This document shows positions 1-7,917 of a stretch of 64,000 bases of DNA, in pieces. The notes beneath the pieces were generated by a model. It saw nothing but the letters and a program-made list of their open reading frames with translations, was not told where the DNA came from and made no database searches. Every line of letters starts with the position of its first letter. The stretch's first letter is position 1. Position numbers and translations under genes: made by a program. Origin of the DNA: Gordonia sediminis (GTDB taxonomy: Bacteria > Actinomycetota > Actinomycetes > Mycobacteriales > Mycobacteriaceae); assembly GCA_004193205.1 (NCBI GenBank), contig RZUM01000005.1, forward strand, positions 372,001 to 436,000, read 5' to 3'.

Positions 1-1
1 C

Positions 2-838
2 GCCGAACAGGTGGTCAGCGCGGCCTGGCCGCGGGATCTGCTGGGCGAACGCCGGGCCGCGGTCGCCGAGGCCGCCCGGATGGTGGCCGAGGCGATCGGC
101 GAGCGAGACACACCGGCGCTTTTTGCGGCCCCGGGAAGTGCCGGCGCCGACGCCCGGCACGAGGAGGACGCCGAGATCGTCGCCTGGCGCGCCGAGGTCG
201 ACGCGCTGCTCGACGAGCACGACCGCACCAACCGGGCCGAGGTCGACGTCGCGCTGCCGACGCATCTGTCGGTGAGCCAACTCGTCGAACTCGACAGCGA
301 CGAGGCGGCCTTCGCCCGGCGGCTGCGCCGTCCGGTGCCGTATCAACCGAATCCCACCGCGCGCCGCGGTACCGCCTTCCATGCGTGGGTGGAGCGCTGG
401 TTCGGCGCCACGCGTCTGCTCGACGTCGACGAACTGCCCGGGGCGGCCGACGCGACGGCCGCCCCCGATGCCGACCTCGACGCGCTGCGGGATGCCTTCC
501 TGGCCTCGCGGTGGGCGCAGCGCAGCCCGATGGAGGTCGAGGTGCCATTCGAGACCGTGATCGGTCCGACGGTGATCCGCGGCCGGATCGACGCGGTCTT
601 CGCCGAACCGGACGGGGGCTGGATCGTCGTCGATTGGAAGACCGGTTCGGTACCCGAGCCGGCCCGCCGCGGATCGTTGTTCGTCCAGCTGGCCGCCTAC
701 CGGATCGCGTGGGCCCAACTGAAGGGTGTGCCGGTGGACACCGTGCGCGCCGCGTTCCACTACGTACGGTCGGGCTATACGTTGGAACCCGATGAGTTGC
801 CCGATCGCACGTCACTCGCCGCGATGTTGGCGAAGTAG
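2..838 (+). CDS. adnB: AdnB-type helicase-nuclease, C-terminal nuclease domain (5' end outside window)
   Basis: The reading frame is already open at the first base, so only the last 278 or so codons of a larger gene are present. The visible part is a RecB/AddB-type nuclease domain: GRID (nt 581-592) and DWKTG (from nt 632) supply the conserved Asp, Asp and Lys, followed by a Q-L-A-A-Y motif. In the family this domain cuts single-stranded DNA during end resection by the AdnAB motor-nuclease, the mycobacterial counterpart of RecBCD/AddAB. The next genes (K+ channel, nudC, mycoredoxin, uvrD2, whiB7) are in the same order as downstream of adnB in M. tuberculosis, which favours AdnB over AdnA. The helicase part is not visible here. 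Confidence 0.85.
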   Translation, partial: AEQVVSAAWPRDLLGERRAAVAEAARMVAEAIGERDTPALFAAPGSAGADARHEEDAEIVAWRAEVDALLDEHDRTNRAEVDVALPTHLSVSQLVELDSDEAAFARRLRRPVPYQPNPTARRGTAFHAWVERWFGATRLLDVDELPGAADATAAPDADLDALRDAFLASRWAQRSPMEVEVPFETVIGPTVIRGRIDAVFAEPDGGWIVVDWKTGSVPEPARRGSLFVQLAAYRIAWAQLKGVPVDTVRAAFHYVRSGYTLEPDELPDRTSLAAMLAK

Positions 839-877
839 GCTAGATTCGCGTGTTGTGATGCAACGGCGGGGTGCCTG

Positions 878-1948
878 ATGGTCAGACGGAGGTTGCGTCG
901 CCGTCTGCGCGGCGAGGAACTCCACGACCGGCCCGACTATGCGCTGGTCGGTGTCCTGCACATCCCGGAACTCCAGCAGAGTCCCGGCAGGGCGATCAGC
1001 AGGCGGGTCGTGTTCGCGACTTTCGCGCTGGTCGCGACCGCCGTCATCGTCTTCCTGGATCGCGACGGATACCGGGACGCGCAGGAGAATCCGCTGTCCT
1101 TCCTCGACGCGATGTATTACTCGGCGGTGACGCTGTCGACCACCGGGTACGGCGACATCACACCGATCACCCCGTCCGCGCGCCTGATCAACCTACTCAT
1201 CATCACCCCTCTGCGTGTGCTGTTCCTGATCGTGTTGATCGGAACGACACTGGAGGTGCTGACCGAACGGTCCCGGCAGGCGCTCAAGATCCAGCGGTGG
1301 AGGAACAGCGTGCGTAATCACACGGTCGTCATCGGCTACGGCACCAAGGGACGGACCGCCATCGACGCGATGATCGGCGACGGCGTGAAGACTTCGGAGA
1401 TCGTGGTCGTCGACGCCAACCCGGATGTGTTGGAGGTGGCGGCGGCGAGGGGACTCGTCACCGTCCGCGGTGACGCGACCAAATCCGACGTGCTGAGACT
1501 CGCCGGGGTCGTGCACGCCTCCAGCATCGTCGTCGCGGCCAACCGTGACGACACCGCGGTGCTCGCGACGCTCACCGCGCGCGAACTCAACCCGCGGGCG
1601 AAGATCGTCGCCTCGATCCGCGAATCCGAGAACACCCACCTGATGCGGCAGTCCGGCGCCAACTCGGTGGTGGTGTCCTCGGAGACCGCGGGACGGTTGC
1701 TCGGTATCGCGACGATGACCCCGTCGGTGGTGGAGGTCATCGAGGATCTGCTGACTCCCGACCAGGGGTATGCCATCGCCGAGCGGGAGGTCGAGCCGAC
1801 CGAGACCGGCGGATCGCCATCCCACACCCGCGACATCGTGCTCGGTGTGGTGCGCGACGGAAAGTTGCACCGCGTCGACGACGTCGTGGTGGAGCAGATC
1901 GAGGTGGGCGACCGGTTGCTGTACGTGCGGAAGGGGGCGTCGGAATGA
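878..1948 (+). CDS. Two-TM potassium channel with RCK/TrkA-N domain
   Basis: 356-residue K+ channel subunit. An Arg-rich N-terminus is followed by TM1 (about 42-60), a pore helix and selectivity filter T-T-G-Y-G-D (88-93), and TM2 (about 102-123). A cytoplasmic RCK domain follows, with the Rossmann motif V-I-G-Y-G-T-K-G (about 151-158), then a TrkA-C-like end. The family conducts K+ across the plasma membrane and is gated by ligands on the RCK ring, normally as a tetramer. The gene lies 39 nt after adnB and overlaps nudC by 4 nt (ATGA), so it is probably cotranscribed with it. It corresponds in position to M. tuberculosis Rv3200c. What gates the channel cannot be read from the sequence. Confidence 0.9.
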   Translation: MVRRRLRRRLRGEELHDRPDYALVGVLHIPELQQSPGRAISRRVVFATFALVATAVIVFLDRDGYRDAQENPLSFLDAMYYSAVTLSTTGYGDITPITPSARLINLLIITPLRVLFLIVLIGTTLEVLTERSRQALKIQRWRNSVRNHTVVIGYGTKGRTAIDAMIGDGVKTSEIVVVDANPDVLEVAAARGLVTVRGDATKSDVLRLAGVVHASSIVVAANRDDTAVLATLTARELNPRAKIVASIRESENTHLMRQSGANSVVVSSETAGRLLGIATMTPSVVEVIEDLLTPDQGYAIAEREVEPTETGGSPSHTRDIVLGVVRDGKLHRVDDVVVEQIEVGDRLLYVRKGASE

Positions 1949-2883
1949 GGTCGTCGTTCCGTTTGGACGAACCGCCACTGCTGTCGCGCGCTACCTTCGA
2001 TCGCGCCGACGAGATTCGTGACGACCCGGAACGGATGCGGGTGGGTTGGACGACGGCGCGGGTGTTGCTCATCGACGCCACCGGGCGTTACCCGGTCGCC
2101 GACGACGGTCGCCTGCATTGGCAGGATGCCGCGGGCCTCGCCGACGAGCCGCTCGCCGACGCCGTCTTCCTCGGGATCTCCGCCGCCGGCGCCGACCTGT
2201 GGACGCGGCGGGTCGATCACATCGACGGCCCCACCGACGATCCGCGCCGCGGCGCGCACGGACTGGACTCCGACGAGGCCGGCCAGCTCGCCACGGCGCT
2301 GGGAATCCTGAACTGGCATGCGACCGCACGGTTCTCGCCGGTCGACGGGTCGGCCACCGTGCCGGCTCGCGGGGGATGGGTGCGCCGGCACATCGACACC
2401 GGTGCCGACGAGTTCCCGCGCACCGACCCCGCGATCATCACCGTGGTACACGACGGGGCAGACCGGATTCTCCTCGGTCGGCAGTCGGTGTGGCCCGACG
2501 GCTGGTATTCGACGTTGGCCGGATTCGTCGAACCCGGTGAATCGCTGGAACAGTGCGTGATCCGCGAGGTGTACGAGGAGGTGGGGGTCACCGTCCGCGA
2601 TCCGCACTATCTGGGCAGCCAGCCGTGGCCGTTCCCGCGCTCGCTGATGCTGGGTTTCGAGGCCGTCGCCGATCCCGCGGAGCCGCTGCGCTTCCTCGAC
2701 GGCGAGATCGCCGACGCCGCCTGGTTCGACCGGACCGAGGTGCTCGAGGTGCTCGAGGCCGGTGGGGACTGGGGTGCGGGCGGGGCCACCGAGCGCCCGG
2801 ATGGTCGTCGGCTGCGGTTGCCCGGTTCCATCTCGATCGCGCGTGCCATCATCAGCGCGTGGGCCCATTCGGCACCGAACTGA
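1945..2883 (+). CDS. nudC: NAD(+) diphosphatase / RNA deNADding Nudix hydrolase
   Basis: 312 residues. The Nudix box runs from G193 to V215 (G-x5-E199-x7-R207-E208-x2-E211-E212-x-G214) and the NudC signature SQPWPFPRS is at 225-233. The family hydrolyses NAD(H) to NMN(H) plus AMP and can remove NAD caps from RNA. An N-terminal NADH-pyrophosphatase-like domain (about 1-125) precedes the catalytic domain. The zinc-ribbon cysteines that E. coli NudC carries before the FPRTDP segment (about 125-165) are all absent; the only Cys nearby is C204, inside the Nudix box. Translation is coupled to the K+ channel gene by a 4-nt overlap. Position matches Rv3199c. Confidence 0.92.
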   Translation: MRSSFRLDEPPLLSRATFDRADEIRDDPERMRVGWTTARVLLIDATGRYPVADDGRLHWQDAAGLADEPLADAVFLGISAAGADLWTRRVDHIDGPTDDPRRGAHGLDSDEAGQLATALGILNWHATARFSPVDGSATVPARGGWVRRHIDTGADEFPRTDPAIITVVHDGADRILLGRQSVWPDGWYSTLAGFVEPGESLEQCVIREVYEEVGVTVRDPHYLGSQPWPFPRSLMLGFEAVADPAEPLRFLDGEIADAAWFDRTEVLEVLEAGGDWGAGGATERPDGRRLRLPGSISIARAIISAWAHSAPN

Positions 2884-2940
2884 CCCCTGTCGGGAGTGGC
2901 GATTGGGAACAGGCCACCATTTCGTGCTGTTATTGGACAC

Positions 2941-3225
2941 ATGAGCAACGTGATCGACGACGATGTTTCGGCCCGGGTTTCCGACACCGGCGAGCTGACG
3001 ATGTACACCACCAGCTGGTGCGGATTCTGTAACCGGCTGAAGACCGGGCTCAAGGGCCTGGGACTGAAGTGGCAAGAGGTCGACATCGAGCTCAACCCCG
3101 ACGCCGCGGAGTTCGTCGGCAGCGTCAACGACGGCAACCACACCGTCCCGACCCTGCTCTTCGCCGACGGCACGACGGCCACCAACCCGTCGTTGGCCGA
3201 GGTCAAGGCCAAACTCGGACTCTGA
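2941..3225 (+). CDS. mrx1: Mycoredoxin (glutaredoxin-like)
   Basis: 94 residues from the ATG chosen here; an in-frame start at 2896 would add a poorly conserved 15-residue extension. Thioredoxin-fold protein with redox motif C27-G-F-C30 in a T-S-W-C-G-F-C context and the cis-Pro region T-V-P-T-L. Mycoredoxins reduce mycothiol-protein mixed disulfides in the cytoplasm using mycothiol and mycothiol disulfide reductase. A short hairpin separates it from uvrD2, which is in the same direction 58 nt downstream, as in the Rv3198A-Rv3198c arrangement. The ribosome-binding site at 2941 is weak, so the exact start is uncertain by a few codons. Confidence 0.9.
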   Translation: MSNVIDDDVSARVSDTGELTMYTTSWCGFCNRLKTGLKGLGLKWQEVDIELNPDAAEFVGSVNDGNHTVPTLLFADGTTATNPSLAEVKAKLGL

Positions 3226-3233
3226 CACGGGCC

Positions 3234-3251
3234 CGGGTCGATCTCGACCCG
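3234..3251 (+). terminator. Short hairpin between mrx1 and uvrD2
   Basis: Perfect 7-bp stem cgggtcg/cgacccg with a 4-nt loop just after the mrx1 stop codon. There is no T-run, so it may be a weak terminator or an RNA-processing element rather than a true intrinsic terminator. Confidence 0.35.
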
Positions 3252-3283
3252 AACCTGTCACAGCCCGGTGGCATAGTGAACCG

Positions 3284-5329
3284 GTGCCCGATCATCACCG
3301 CATACTCGACGGTCTCGACCCCGAGCAGCAGCGGGCGGTGCTGGCACCGCGTGGTCCGGTGTGTGTCCTGGCGGGGGCCGGGACCGGCAAGACCCGCACC
3401 ATCACTCGCCGCATCGCACACCTGATCGACAGTGGTCAGGTGAACCCGAGCCAGGTGCTCGCGGTTACCTTCACGACCCGTGCCGCGGGTGAGCTGCGCT
3501 CGCGGCTGCGCGCTCTGGGCATCGCCGGACCCGGCGGGTCGGTGCAGGCCCAGACGTTTCACGCCGCGGCGATGCGTCAGCTGAGATACTTCTGGCCGCG
3601 CGAACTCAGCTGGGAACTGCTCGACAACAAGCTCCCGGTGGTCGCGCGGGCCGCACGCCACGTCGGTCTGTCCACCACATCGGAGTCGTTGCGCGATCTC
3701 GCGTCGGAGATCGAATGGGCCAAGGCGTCGCTGATCGGACCGGCCGGTTACCCGGAGGCCGTCGTCGGGCTGGGACGCGACGCGCCGTTTCCGGCCGACG
3801 CCGTCGCCGATGTATTCGACACCTACGAGCGGGCCAAACGCGACGGCGCTCATCTGTTGCTGGATTTCGACGACCTCATCGTCTACGCCGCCGAGCTGCT
3901 GCGCGAACCCCGGGTCGCCGCCGACTTCCGTTCCCGCTACCGGTGTTTCGTCGTCGACGAGTATCAGGACATCACCCCGGTGCAGCAAGGTCTGCTCGAG
4001 GCCTGGCTGGGGGAGCGCGACAATCTGACCGTCGTCGGCGACGCGAATCAGACCATCTACACCTTTGCCGGGGCGACCTCACGTTTTCTGCTGGATTTCA
4101 CCCGCCGGTATCCCGACGCCACCCTGGTACGGCTCGAACGTGATTACCGCTCGACCCCCGAGGTGGTGGCGGTGGCCAATCAGGTCATCGCCGGGGCCGG
4201 CGAACGAGTACCCGGAACGCGTCTGGAACTGGTCGGACAACGACCTCGCGGCCCGGTACCGCGGCCCGCCGAGTTCGCCGACGAACTGCGTGAGGCGCAC
4301 GGGGTCGCCGCCCAGATCAAACACCTGATCAACGCCGGTACGTCACCGTCGGAGATCTCCGTGCTCTATCGGGTCAACGCGCAATCCGACCGGTTCGAGG
4401 AGGCCCTGACCGGGGAGGGCATCCCGTATCAGATCCGCGGTTCGGAGGCGTTCTTCACGCGTACCGAAATCGTGCAGGCGATGGGCAAACTGCGTGCCGC
4501 GGCGCAACGTGACGATCTCCCCACCGGTGTCGAGCCCGCACATCTGGTCCGTGCCGTGCTTGCGCCGCTCGGGCTGAGCGAGTCCGAACCCGCCGGCGCA
4601 AACGCCAAGGCCCGCTGGGAGTCGTTGTCCGCGTTGATGTCCGTCGTCTCCGAGATGGTCGCCGATCAGCCGGGTCTGACCTTTCGGAGGGTCGTCGCCG
4701 AGTTGACGATGCGCGCCGAGGAACGGCACACCCCGACGCAGGCGGGCGTCACGCTGGCGTCCCTGCATGCCGCGAAGGGACTCGAATGGGATGCGGTGTT
4801 CCTGGTCGGGCTCACCGAGGGGTCGGTGCCCATCAGCCAGGCGATCGACGCCGGGCCATCCGCCATCGACGAGGAGCGGCGACTGTTCTACGTCGGGATC
4901 ACCCGGGCCCGTGAACATCTCTACCTGTCGTGGAGTCTGTCGCGGTCCGGTTCGAGTCGTGCGACACGTAAGCGCACCCGGTTCCTCGAGGGCATCGACC
5001 TCGATCCGCGCCGCAGCGGTCGGTGCACCGTGTGTGGTGCGCAGCTGGTGAATCCGGAATCACGCGTGCGGCAGCGATGCGGCAGCTGCCGGGTAGAGGA
5101 TCGCGACGAGGCGCTGGTGTCGGCGCTGCGGTCGTGGCGGACCGACCACGCCCGACGGCGCGGGATGGCCGAACACGCGGTTCTGACCGACGCCATGCTC
5201 GACGCGATCGCCGAGCGGCGTCCGGCCGACACACGATCCCTGGGGGACATCGGCGGCATCGGCCCGACGAAACTCGACCAGTTCGGCGACGAACTCCTCG
5301 ATCTGGTCAAAAGCGCTGGTCAAAAATAG
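3284..5329 (+). CDS. uvrD2: UvrD-like DNA helicase UvrD2
   Basis: 681-residue SF1A 3'-5' DNA helicase with GTG start. Walker A A-G-A-G-T-G-K-T is at about 30-37, and the Walker B/motif II V-V-D-E-Y-Q-D lies near residue 225. Later helicase motifs include the G-L-E-W-D region and T-R-A-R-E motif VI. After the motor comes a tetracysteine module C581-x2-C584-x14-C599-x2-C602 and a C-terminal HRDC domain (about 612-678). This motor + 4-Cys + HRDC layout is the defining feature of mycobacterial UvrD2, where the Cys module is needed for helicase activity. The stop codon overlaps the AT-rich element of the whiB7 promoter. Confidence 0.95.
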   Translation: MPDHHRILDGLDPEQQRAVLAPRGPVCVLAGAGTGKTRTITRRIAHLIDSGQVNPSQVLAVTFTTRAAGELRSRLRALGIAGPGGSVQAQTFHAAAMRQLRYFWPRELSWELLDNKLPVVARAARHVGLSTTSESLRDLASEIEWAKASLIGPAGYPEAVVGLGRDAPFPADAVADVFDTYERAKRDGAHLLLDFDDLIVYAAELLREPRVAADFRSRYRCFVVDEYQDITPVQQGLLEAWLGERDNLTVVGDANQTIYTFAGATSRFLLDFTRRYPDATLVRLERDYRSTPEVVAVANQVIAGAGERVPGTRLELVGQRPRGPVPRPAEFADELREAHGVAAQIKHLINAGTSPSEISVLYRVNAQSDRFEEALTGEGIPYQIRGSEAFFTRTEIVQAMGKLRAAAQRDDLPTGVEPAHLVRAVLAPLGLSESEPAGANAKARWESLSALMSVVSEMVADQPGLTFRRVVAELTMRAEERHTPTQAGVTLASLHAAKGLEWDAVFLVGLTEGSVPISQAIDAGPSAIDEERRLFYVGITRAREHLYLSWSLSRSGSSRATRKRTRFLEGIDLDPRRSGRCTVCGAQLVNPESRVRQRCGSCRVEDRDEALVSALRSWRTDHARRRGMAEHAVLTDAMLDAIAERRPADTRSLGDIGGIGPTKLDQFGDELLDLVKSAGQK

Positions 5330-5360
5330 GTTGTGCGATCATTGTCGCACCCCATACCCT
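5322..5360 (+). promoter_or_regulatory. Predicted WhiB7-autoregulated promoter of whiB7
   Basis: AT-rich block aaaaat (5322-5327) lies exactly 3 nt upstream of a -35-like ttgtgc (5331-5336). A -10-like tacc/taccct lies near 5353-5360 with a 16-18 nt spacer. An AT-rich patch 3 nt upstream of -35 is the known recognition feature of SigA-WhiB7 promoters in mycobacteria. The element overlaps the uvrD2 stop codon. Transcription from here would give a leader of about 450 nt before whiB7. The -10 assignment is the weaker half. Confidence 0.6.
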
Positions 5361-5446
5361 GGTTTCACCCAGCACGGGGTGCCTCCTGCTCGTCCATGGC
5401 AGGTCGCCTCGCGAGGAAGTCATCGAACACGGGAAGGAGCGGATCA

Positions 5447-5656
5447 GTGAACGGAATCAACGTTCAGCTCGGCATCGGCACGGCCAGTGCCGTCGCATGG
5501 TCGGCTCACGACCGCTCCTGGGCCGACCCGGCCCGGGTGCGACCGATGGCATTCCGCCCGGTCACCGCGGCCGTAACCGCCGCCGACCCCGCAATCGCCG
5601 CAGCGCGAGCGCCGCAGCGGTTCCCTGTGCAGATACGAGATCTGCGGAGACGTTAG
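5447..5656 (+). CDS. whiB7 leader peptide (uORF), alanine-rich
   Basis: 69-codon GTG-start ORF with a good ribosome-binding site (gaaggagcgg just upstream). Alanine makes up 16 of 69 residues, and 9 of residues 41-55 are Ala. It ends in L-R-R-R. The last codons include ones rare in high-GC genomes (ATA at residue 63, AGA at residue 68). The stop codon TAG (5654-5656) lies in the loop of the hairpin at 5643-5664, 14 nt before the attenuator terminator. Mycobacterial whiB7 genes are controlled by translation of such a uORF, so that impaired translation allows readthrough into whiB7. This one has the geometry expected for that role. Confidence 0.75.
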   Translation: MNGINVQLGIGTASAVAWSAHDRSWADPARVRPMAFRPVTAAVTAADPAIAAARAPQRFPVQIRDLRRR

Positions 5657-5664
5657 TCTCCGCA
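5643..5664 (+). promoter_or_regulatory. Leader hairpin enclosing the uORF stop codon
   Basis: Perfect 9-bp stem tgcggagac/gtctccgca with a 4-nt loop gtta that contains most of the uORF stop codon. A ribosome finishing the uORF would melt this stem, while a stalled one would not reach it. It is placed to link uORF translation to folding of the adjacent terminator. Confidence 0.65.
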
Positions 5665-5670
5665 CCATCC

Positions 5671-5717
5671 GGGCCACGGGCGAATCGCATCAGGCGAAAC
5701 CCGTGGCCCTTGTTGTG
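5671..5717 (+). terminator. Attenuator terminator in the whiB7 leader
   Basis: Perfect 10-bp GC-rich inverted repeat gggccacggg (5671-5680) / cccgtggccc (5700-5709), loop of 19 nt, followed by ttgttgtg. It lies about 115 nt upstream of whiB7 on the same strand, so it would stop transcription before the gene unless relieved. This fits the attenuation mechanism known for mycobacterial whiB7. Confidence 0.75.
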
Positions 5718-5823
5718 AAGCCGGTTCGACGATCTCATCCCCGACGATGAGCATCCCGAACCGATTCCCTCCACATCAGGACTCGGGTTCCAACACCCAA
5801 CACGAGCAGATGTGGAGAAACCA

Positions 5824-6114
5824 ATGACGACCGATTGCGTTCTCGAATCCTGTCTTCGGGCGGACCACGGGCCGATCGGCGGACCGGATCTGCCCTGTCA
5901 GATGGCCGACGCCGACCTGTGGTTCGCCGAAGACCCCCGAGATCTGGAGCAGGCCAAGGCAATGTGCGCCGACTGCCCCCTGCAGCAGGCCTGCCTTCGC
6001 GCGGCCCTCGACCGCGCCGAGCCCTGGGGTGTCTGGGGTGGCGAGATCTTCGAACGCGGCGTCATCGTCGCACGCAAGCGTCCGCGCGGTCGCCCGCGGA
6101 AGAACGCCGCGTGA
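5824..6114 (+). CDS. whiB7: WhiB7 iron-sulfur transcription factor
   Basis: 96 residues. The 4Fe-4S cysteines are C25-x22-C48-x2-C51-x5-C57, followed by the E-P-W-G-V-W-G-G turn and a C-terminal AT-hook R-G-R-P-R-K. The AT-hook is what separates WhiB7 from other Wbl proteins. It binds SigA region 4 and activates intrinsic antibiotic-resistance and stress genes, including itself. The ATG is preferred over an in-frame GTG at 5812 because a ggaga ribosome-binding site lies at 5814-5818, inside the coding sequence of the longer form. Expression is probably controlled by the promoter, uORF and attenuator upstream. Its last codons overlap a 27-nt tandem repeat. Confidence 0.95.
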   Translation: MTTDCVLESCLRADHGPIGGPDLPCQMADADLWFAEDPRDLEQAKAMCADCPLQQACLRAALDRAEPWGVWGGEIFERGVIVARKRPRGRPRKNAA

Positions 6115-6188
6115 GCGGGTCGTTGTCCGTCCGCCGCGTGAGCGATTCGTCGTTCGTCCGTCGCGTGAGCGATTCGTCGTTCGTCCGC
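6108..6188. repeat. 27-nt tandem repeat (3 copies) at the whiB7 3' end
   Basis: Units start at 6108, 6135 and 6162 and share cgcgtgagcg at their 5' end. The first unit is diverged and contains the last WhiB7 codons and the stop; units 2 and 3 are nearly identical. Since 27 is a multiple of three, each copy carries an in-frame TGA. Confidence 0.85.
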
Positions 6189-6200
6189 TGATCGAGTAGC

Positions 6201-6526
6201 CGCGACCGGCGGGGTCGTCGTTCGTCTGCTGATCGAGTAGCCGCGAACGGAGTGAGTGGCGTATCGAGATCACGTGAGTGTGGTCTCGATACGCGTCGGG
6301 CTCGCATGCTCGCACGTCGCTACTCGACCAGCGGGGTGAGCGTCGGGCTCGCATGCTCGCACGTCGCTACTCGACCAGCGGGGTGTGCGTCGGGCTCGCG
6401 GGCTCGCACGTCGCTACCAGCGGGGTGAGCGTCGGGCTCGCGGGCTCGCACGTCGCGACCGGCGGGGTCGTCGTTTGTCCGCTGATCGAGTAGCCGCGAA
6501 CGGAGTGAGTGGCGTATCGAGATCAC
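6201..6526. repeat. Composite dispersed-repeat cluster
   Basis: Two 73-nt direct repeats (6201-6273 and 6454-6526, about two mismatches) flank a tandem array of a 47-nt unit starting at 6293, 6340, 6387 and 6429 (the third is 42 nt, the fourth partial). The array unit is roughly the reverse complement of the flanking element: gatcgagtag ... gtatcgaga against tctcgatac ... ctactcgac. The region can therefore fold into a large imperfect palindrome; a perfect 9-bp stem joins 6261-6269 and 6284-6292. Related elements occur at 49004-49137 and 62098-62214. The stretch 6115-6542 holds no convincing gene. Confidence 0.85.
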
Positions 6527-6542
6527 TCCGTCAGTGCGGCAC

Positions 6543-7859
6543 TCAGTCGGCCAGCCCCGGCACCCACTTCTCCATGATCGCCCGGTACGGCGCGTTTGCC
6601 TCGAGCTGCGCGGCGATGCCGACGCAGCCGGCGAGCACCCGGAACACCATCACATAGTGCTTGGGCAGGTTGAGGTTTCGGGATGTCTTGTAGACGTCGC
6701 CGCGCACGTCGGTCGCCTTGCCGGCCGCACGTTGCATCCATTTGCGGGTGAAGTGGAAGGACTCGGTGTAGAGCGGGTCGACATAGGGCTTCAGGTAGGC
6801 CTCGATGTCGGCCGCGTTCACCCGGTCCACATGGGAGCGGCGGATGAAATCCGTCTGCACCATCAGCTCTTTGAGCTCTTCGTACTTCTTGTCGCGGGCC
6901 AGGCGCAGAATCGGTCCGGTCTCGGGCGGGAGACCGTTCGGATAGTGGCCGACGGCCCCGAAATCCAGCACCCCGAAGCGCCCGTCGTCGGTGATGAAGA
7001 AGTTGCCGGGATGCGGATCGCCGTGCAGCAGTCCGACCCGGAACGGTGAACTGACCTCGAAGGTGGCCATCCGCGCGGCCGCGCTGTCGCGGGTGGCCTG
7101 ATCACCCGAGGTGATGATCTTCGACAGCGGGGTGCCGACGATCCACTCCGACACCACGACCTTGGGGGCGCTCGCGACCACCTTCGGGATGACGAAATCG
7201 GGGTCACCGTCGAAGGCCTTGGCGAAGGCCCGCTGGTTGTCGGCCTCACCGAGATAGTCGAGTTCGGCCTCGGTGCGGTCGATCAGTTCGTCCATCATGG
7301 CCTTGACGTCGGTGCCCGGCGACAGCTTCTGCAGCAGACCCGACATCCGCGACAGCGTCTTGAGATCCGCCTTGAGGGCGTGGTCGGCCCCCGGGTACTG
7401 CACCTTGACGGCCACCTCGCGGCCGTCGGACCAGGTCGCCTTGTGGACCTGCCCGATGCTCGCGGACGCGGCGGGTTCGTCGGAGAACTCGCGGAAACGT
7501 TCCCGCCACCGGGTGCCGAGTTGCTGGTCGAGAACCTTGTGCACGGTGGCCGCCGGCATCGGCGGTGCGTCGGCCTGCAGCTTCGTCAGCGCCTCCCGGA
7601 ACGGTTCACCGAACTCGTCCGGGATTGCGGCCTCCATGATCGACATGGCCTGGCCGACCTTCATGGCGCCGCCCTTGAGCTCGCCGAGGACGGCGAAGAG
7701 TTGCTCGGCGGCCTTCTCCAGCATCTCCTGCTGGACTTCGTCCTTGTCCTTGCCGACCATGCGTTTGCCGAGACCTGCCGCGGCCCGACCGGCCATTCCG
7801 ATGGGGAGAGACGCAAGCTTCGCGTTGCGCCGTCCCTGCCCCCGAGTGATTTCAGCCAT
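6543..7859 (-). CDS. ABC1/UbiB-family atypical kinase (AarF domain)
   Basis: 438 residues. The ATG is chosen because aaaggac lies just upstream and the protein begins in the normal family style (M-A-E-I-T-R-G). ABC1 motifs visible are the K-x-G-Q-x(2)S-type segment G-A-M-K-V-G-Q-A-M-S, the Ala-rich loop A-S-A-S-I-G-Q-V-H, V-A-V-K-V-Q-Y-P, the catalytic H-G-D-P-H-P-G-N and the metal-binding F-G-V-L-D-F-G. The family includes UbiB/COQ8, ATP-binding proteins tied to lipid or quinone metabolism. Position matches Rv3197, next to whiB7. It reads toward the repeat cluster and convergent to whiB7. The substrate is unknown. Confidence 0.88.
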   Translation of the reverse strand: MAEITRGQGRRNAKLASLPIGMAGRAAAGLGKRMVGKDKDEVQQEMLEKAAEQLFAVLGELKGGAMKVGQAMSIMEAAIPDEFGEPFREALTKLQADAPPMPAATVHKVLDQQLGTRWRERFREFSDEPAASASIGQVHKATWSDGREVAVKVQYPGADHALKADLKTLSRMSGLLQKLSPGTDVKAMMDELIDRTEAELDYLGEADNQRAFAKAFDGDPDFVIPKVVASAPKVVVSEWIVGTPLSKIITSGDQATRDSAAARMATFEVSSPFRVGLLHGDPHPGNFFITDDGRFGVLDFGAVGHYPNGLPPETGPILRLARDKKYEELKELMVQTDFIRRSHVDRVNAADIEAYLKPYVDPLYTESFHFTRKWMQRAAGKATDVRGDVYKTSRNLNLPKHYVMVFRVLAGCVGIAAQLEANAPYRAIMEKWVPGLAD

Positions 7860-7917
7860 AGCGTCCTTTCCCCACCACAGAATAGAGGACCGCGCGACGA
7901 CGACGAGAACCCAGACC

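Noticed and set aside
1336-3261. 641-codon minus-strand frame over the K+ channel and nudC
   Set aside because: Antisense shadow of clear genes with no recognisable protein features.
5333-5446. Longer form of the whiB7 uORF beginning at 5333
   Set aside because: It would start at or before the predicted -35/-10 region and has no ribosome-binding site; GTG 5447 has gaagga.
6108-6526. Possible CRISPR array
   Set aside because: Units are contiguous tandem or inverted copies without variable spacers, and no cas genes are present.
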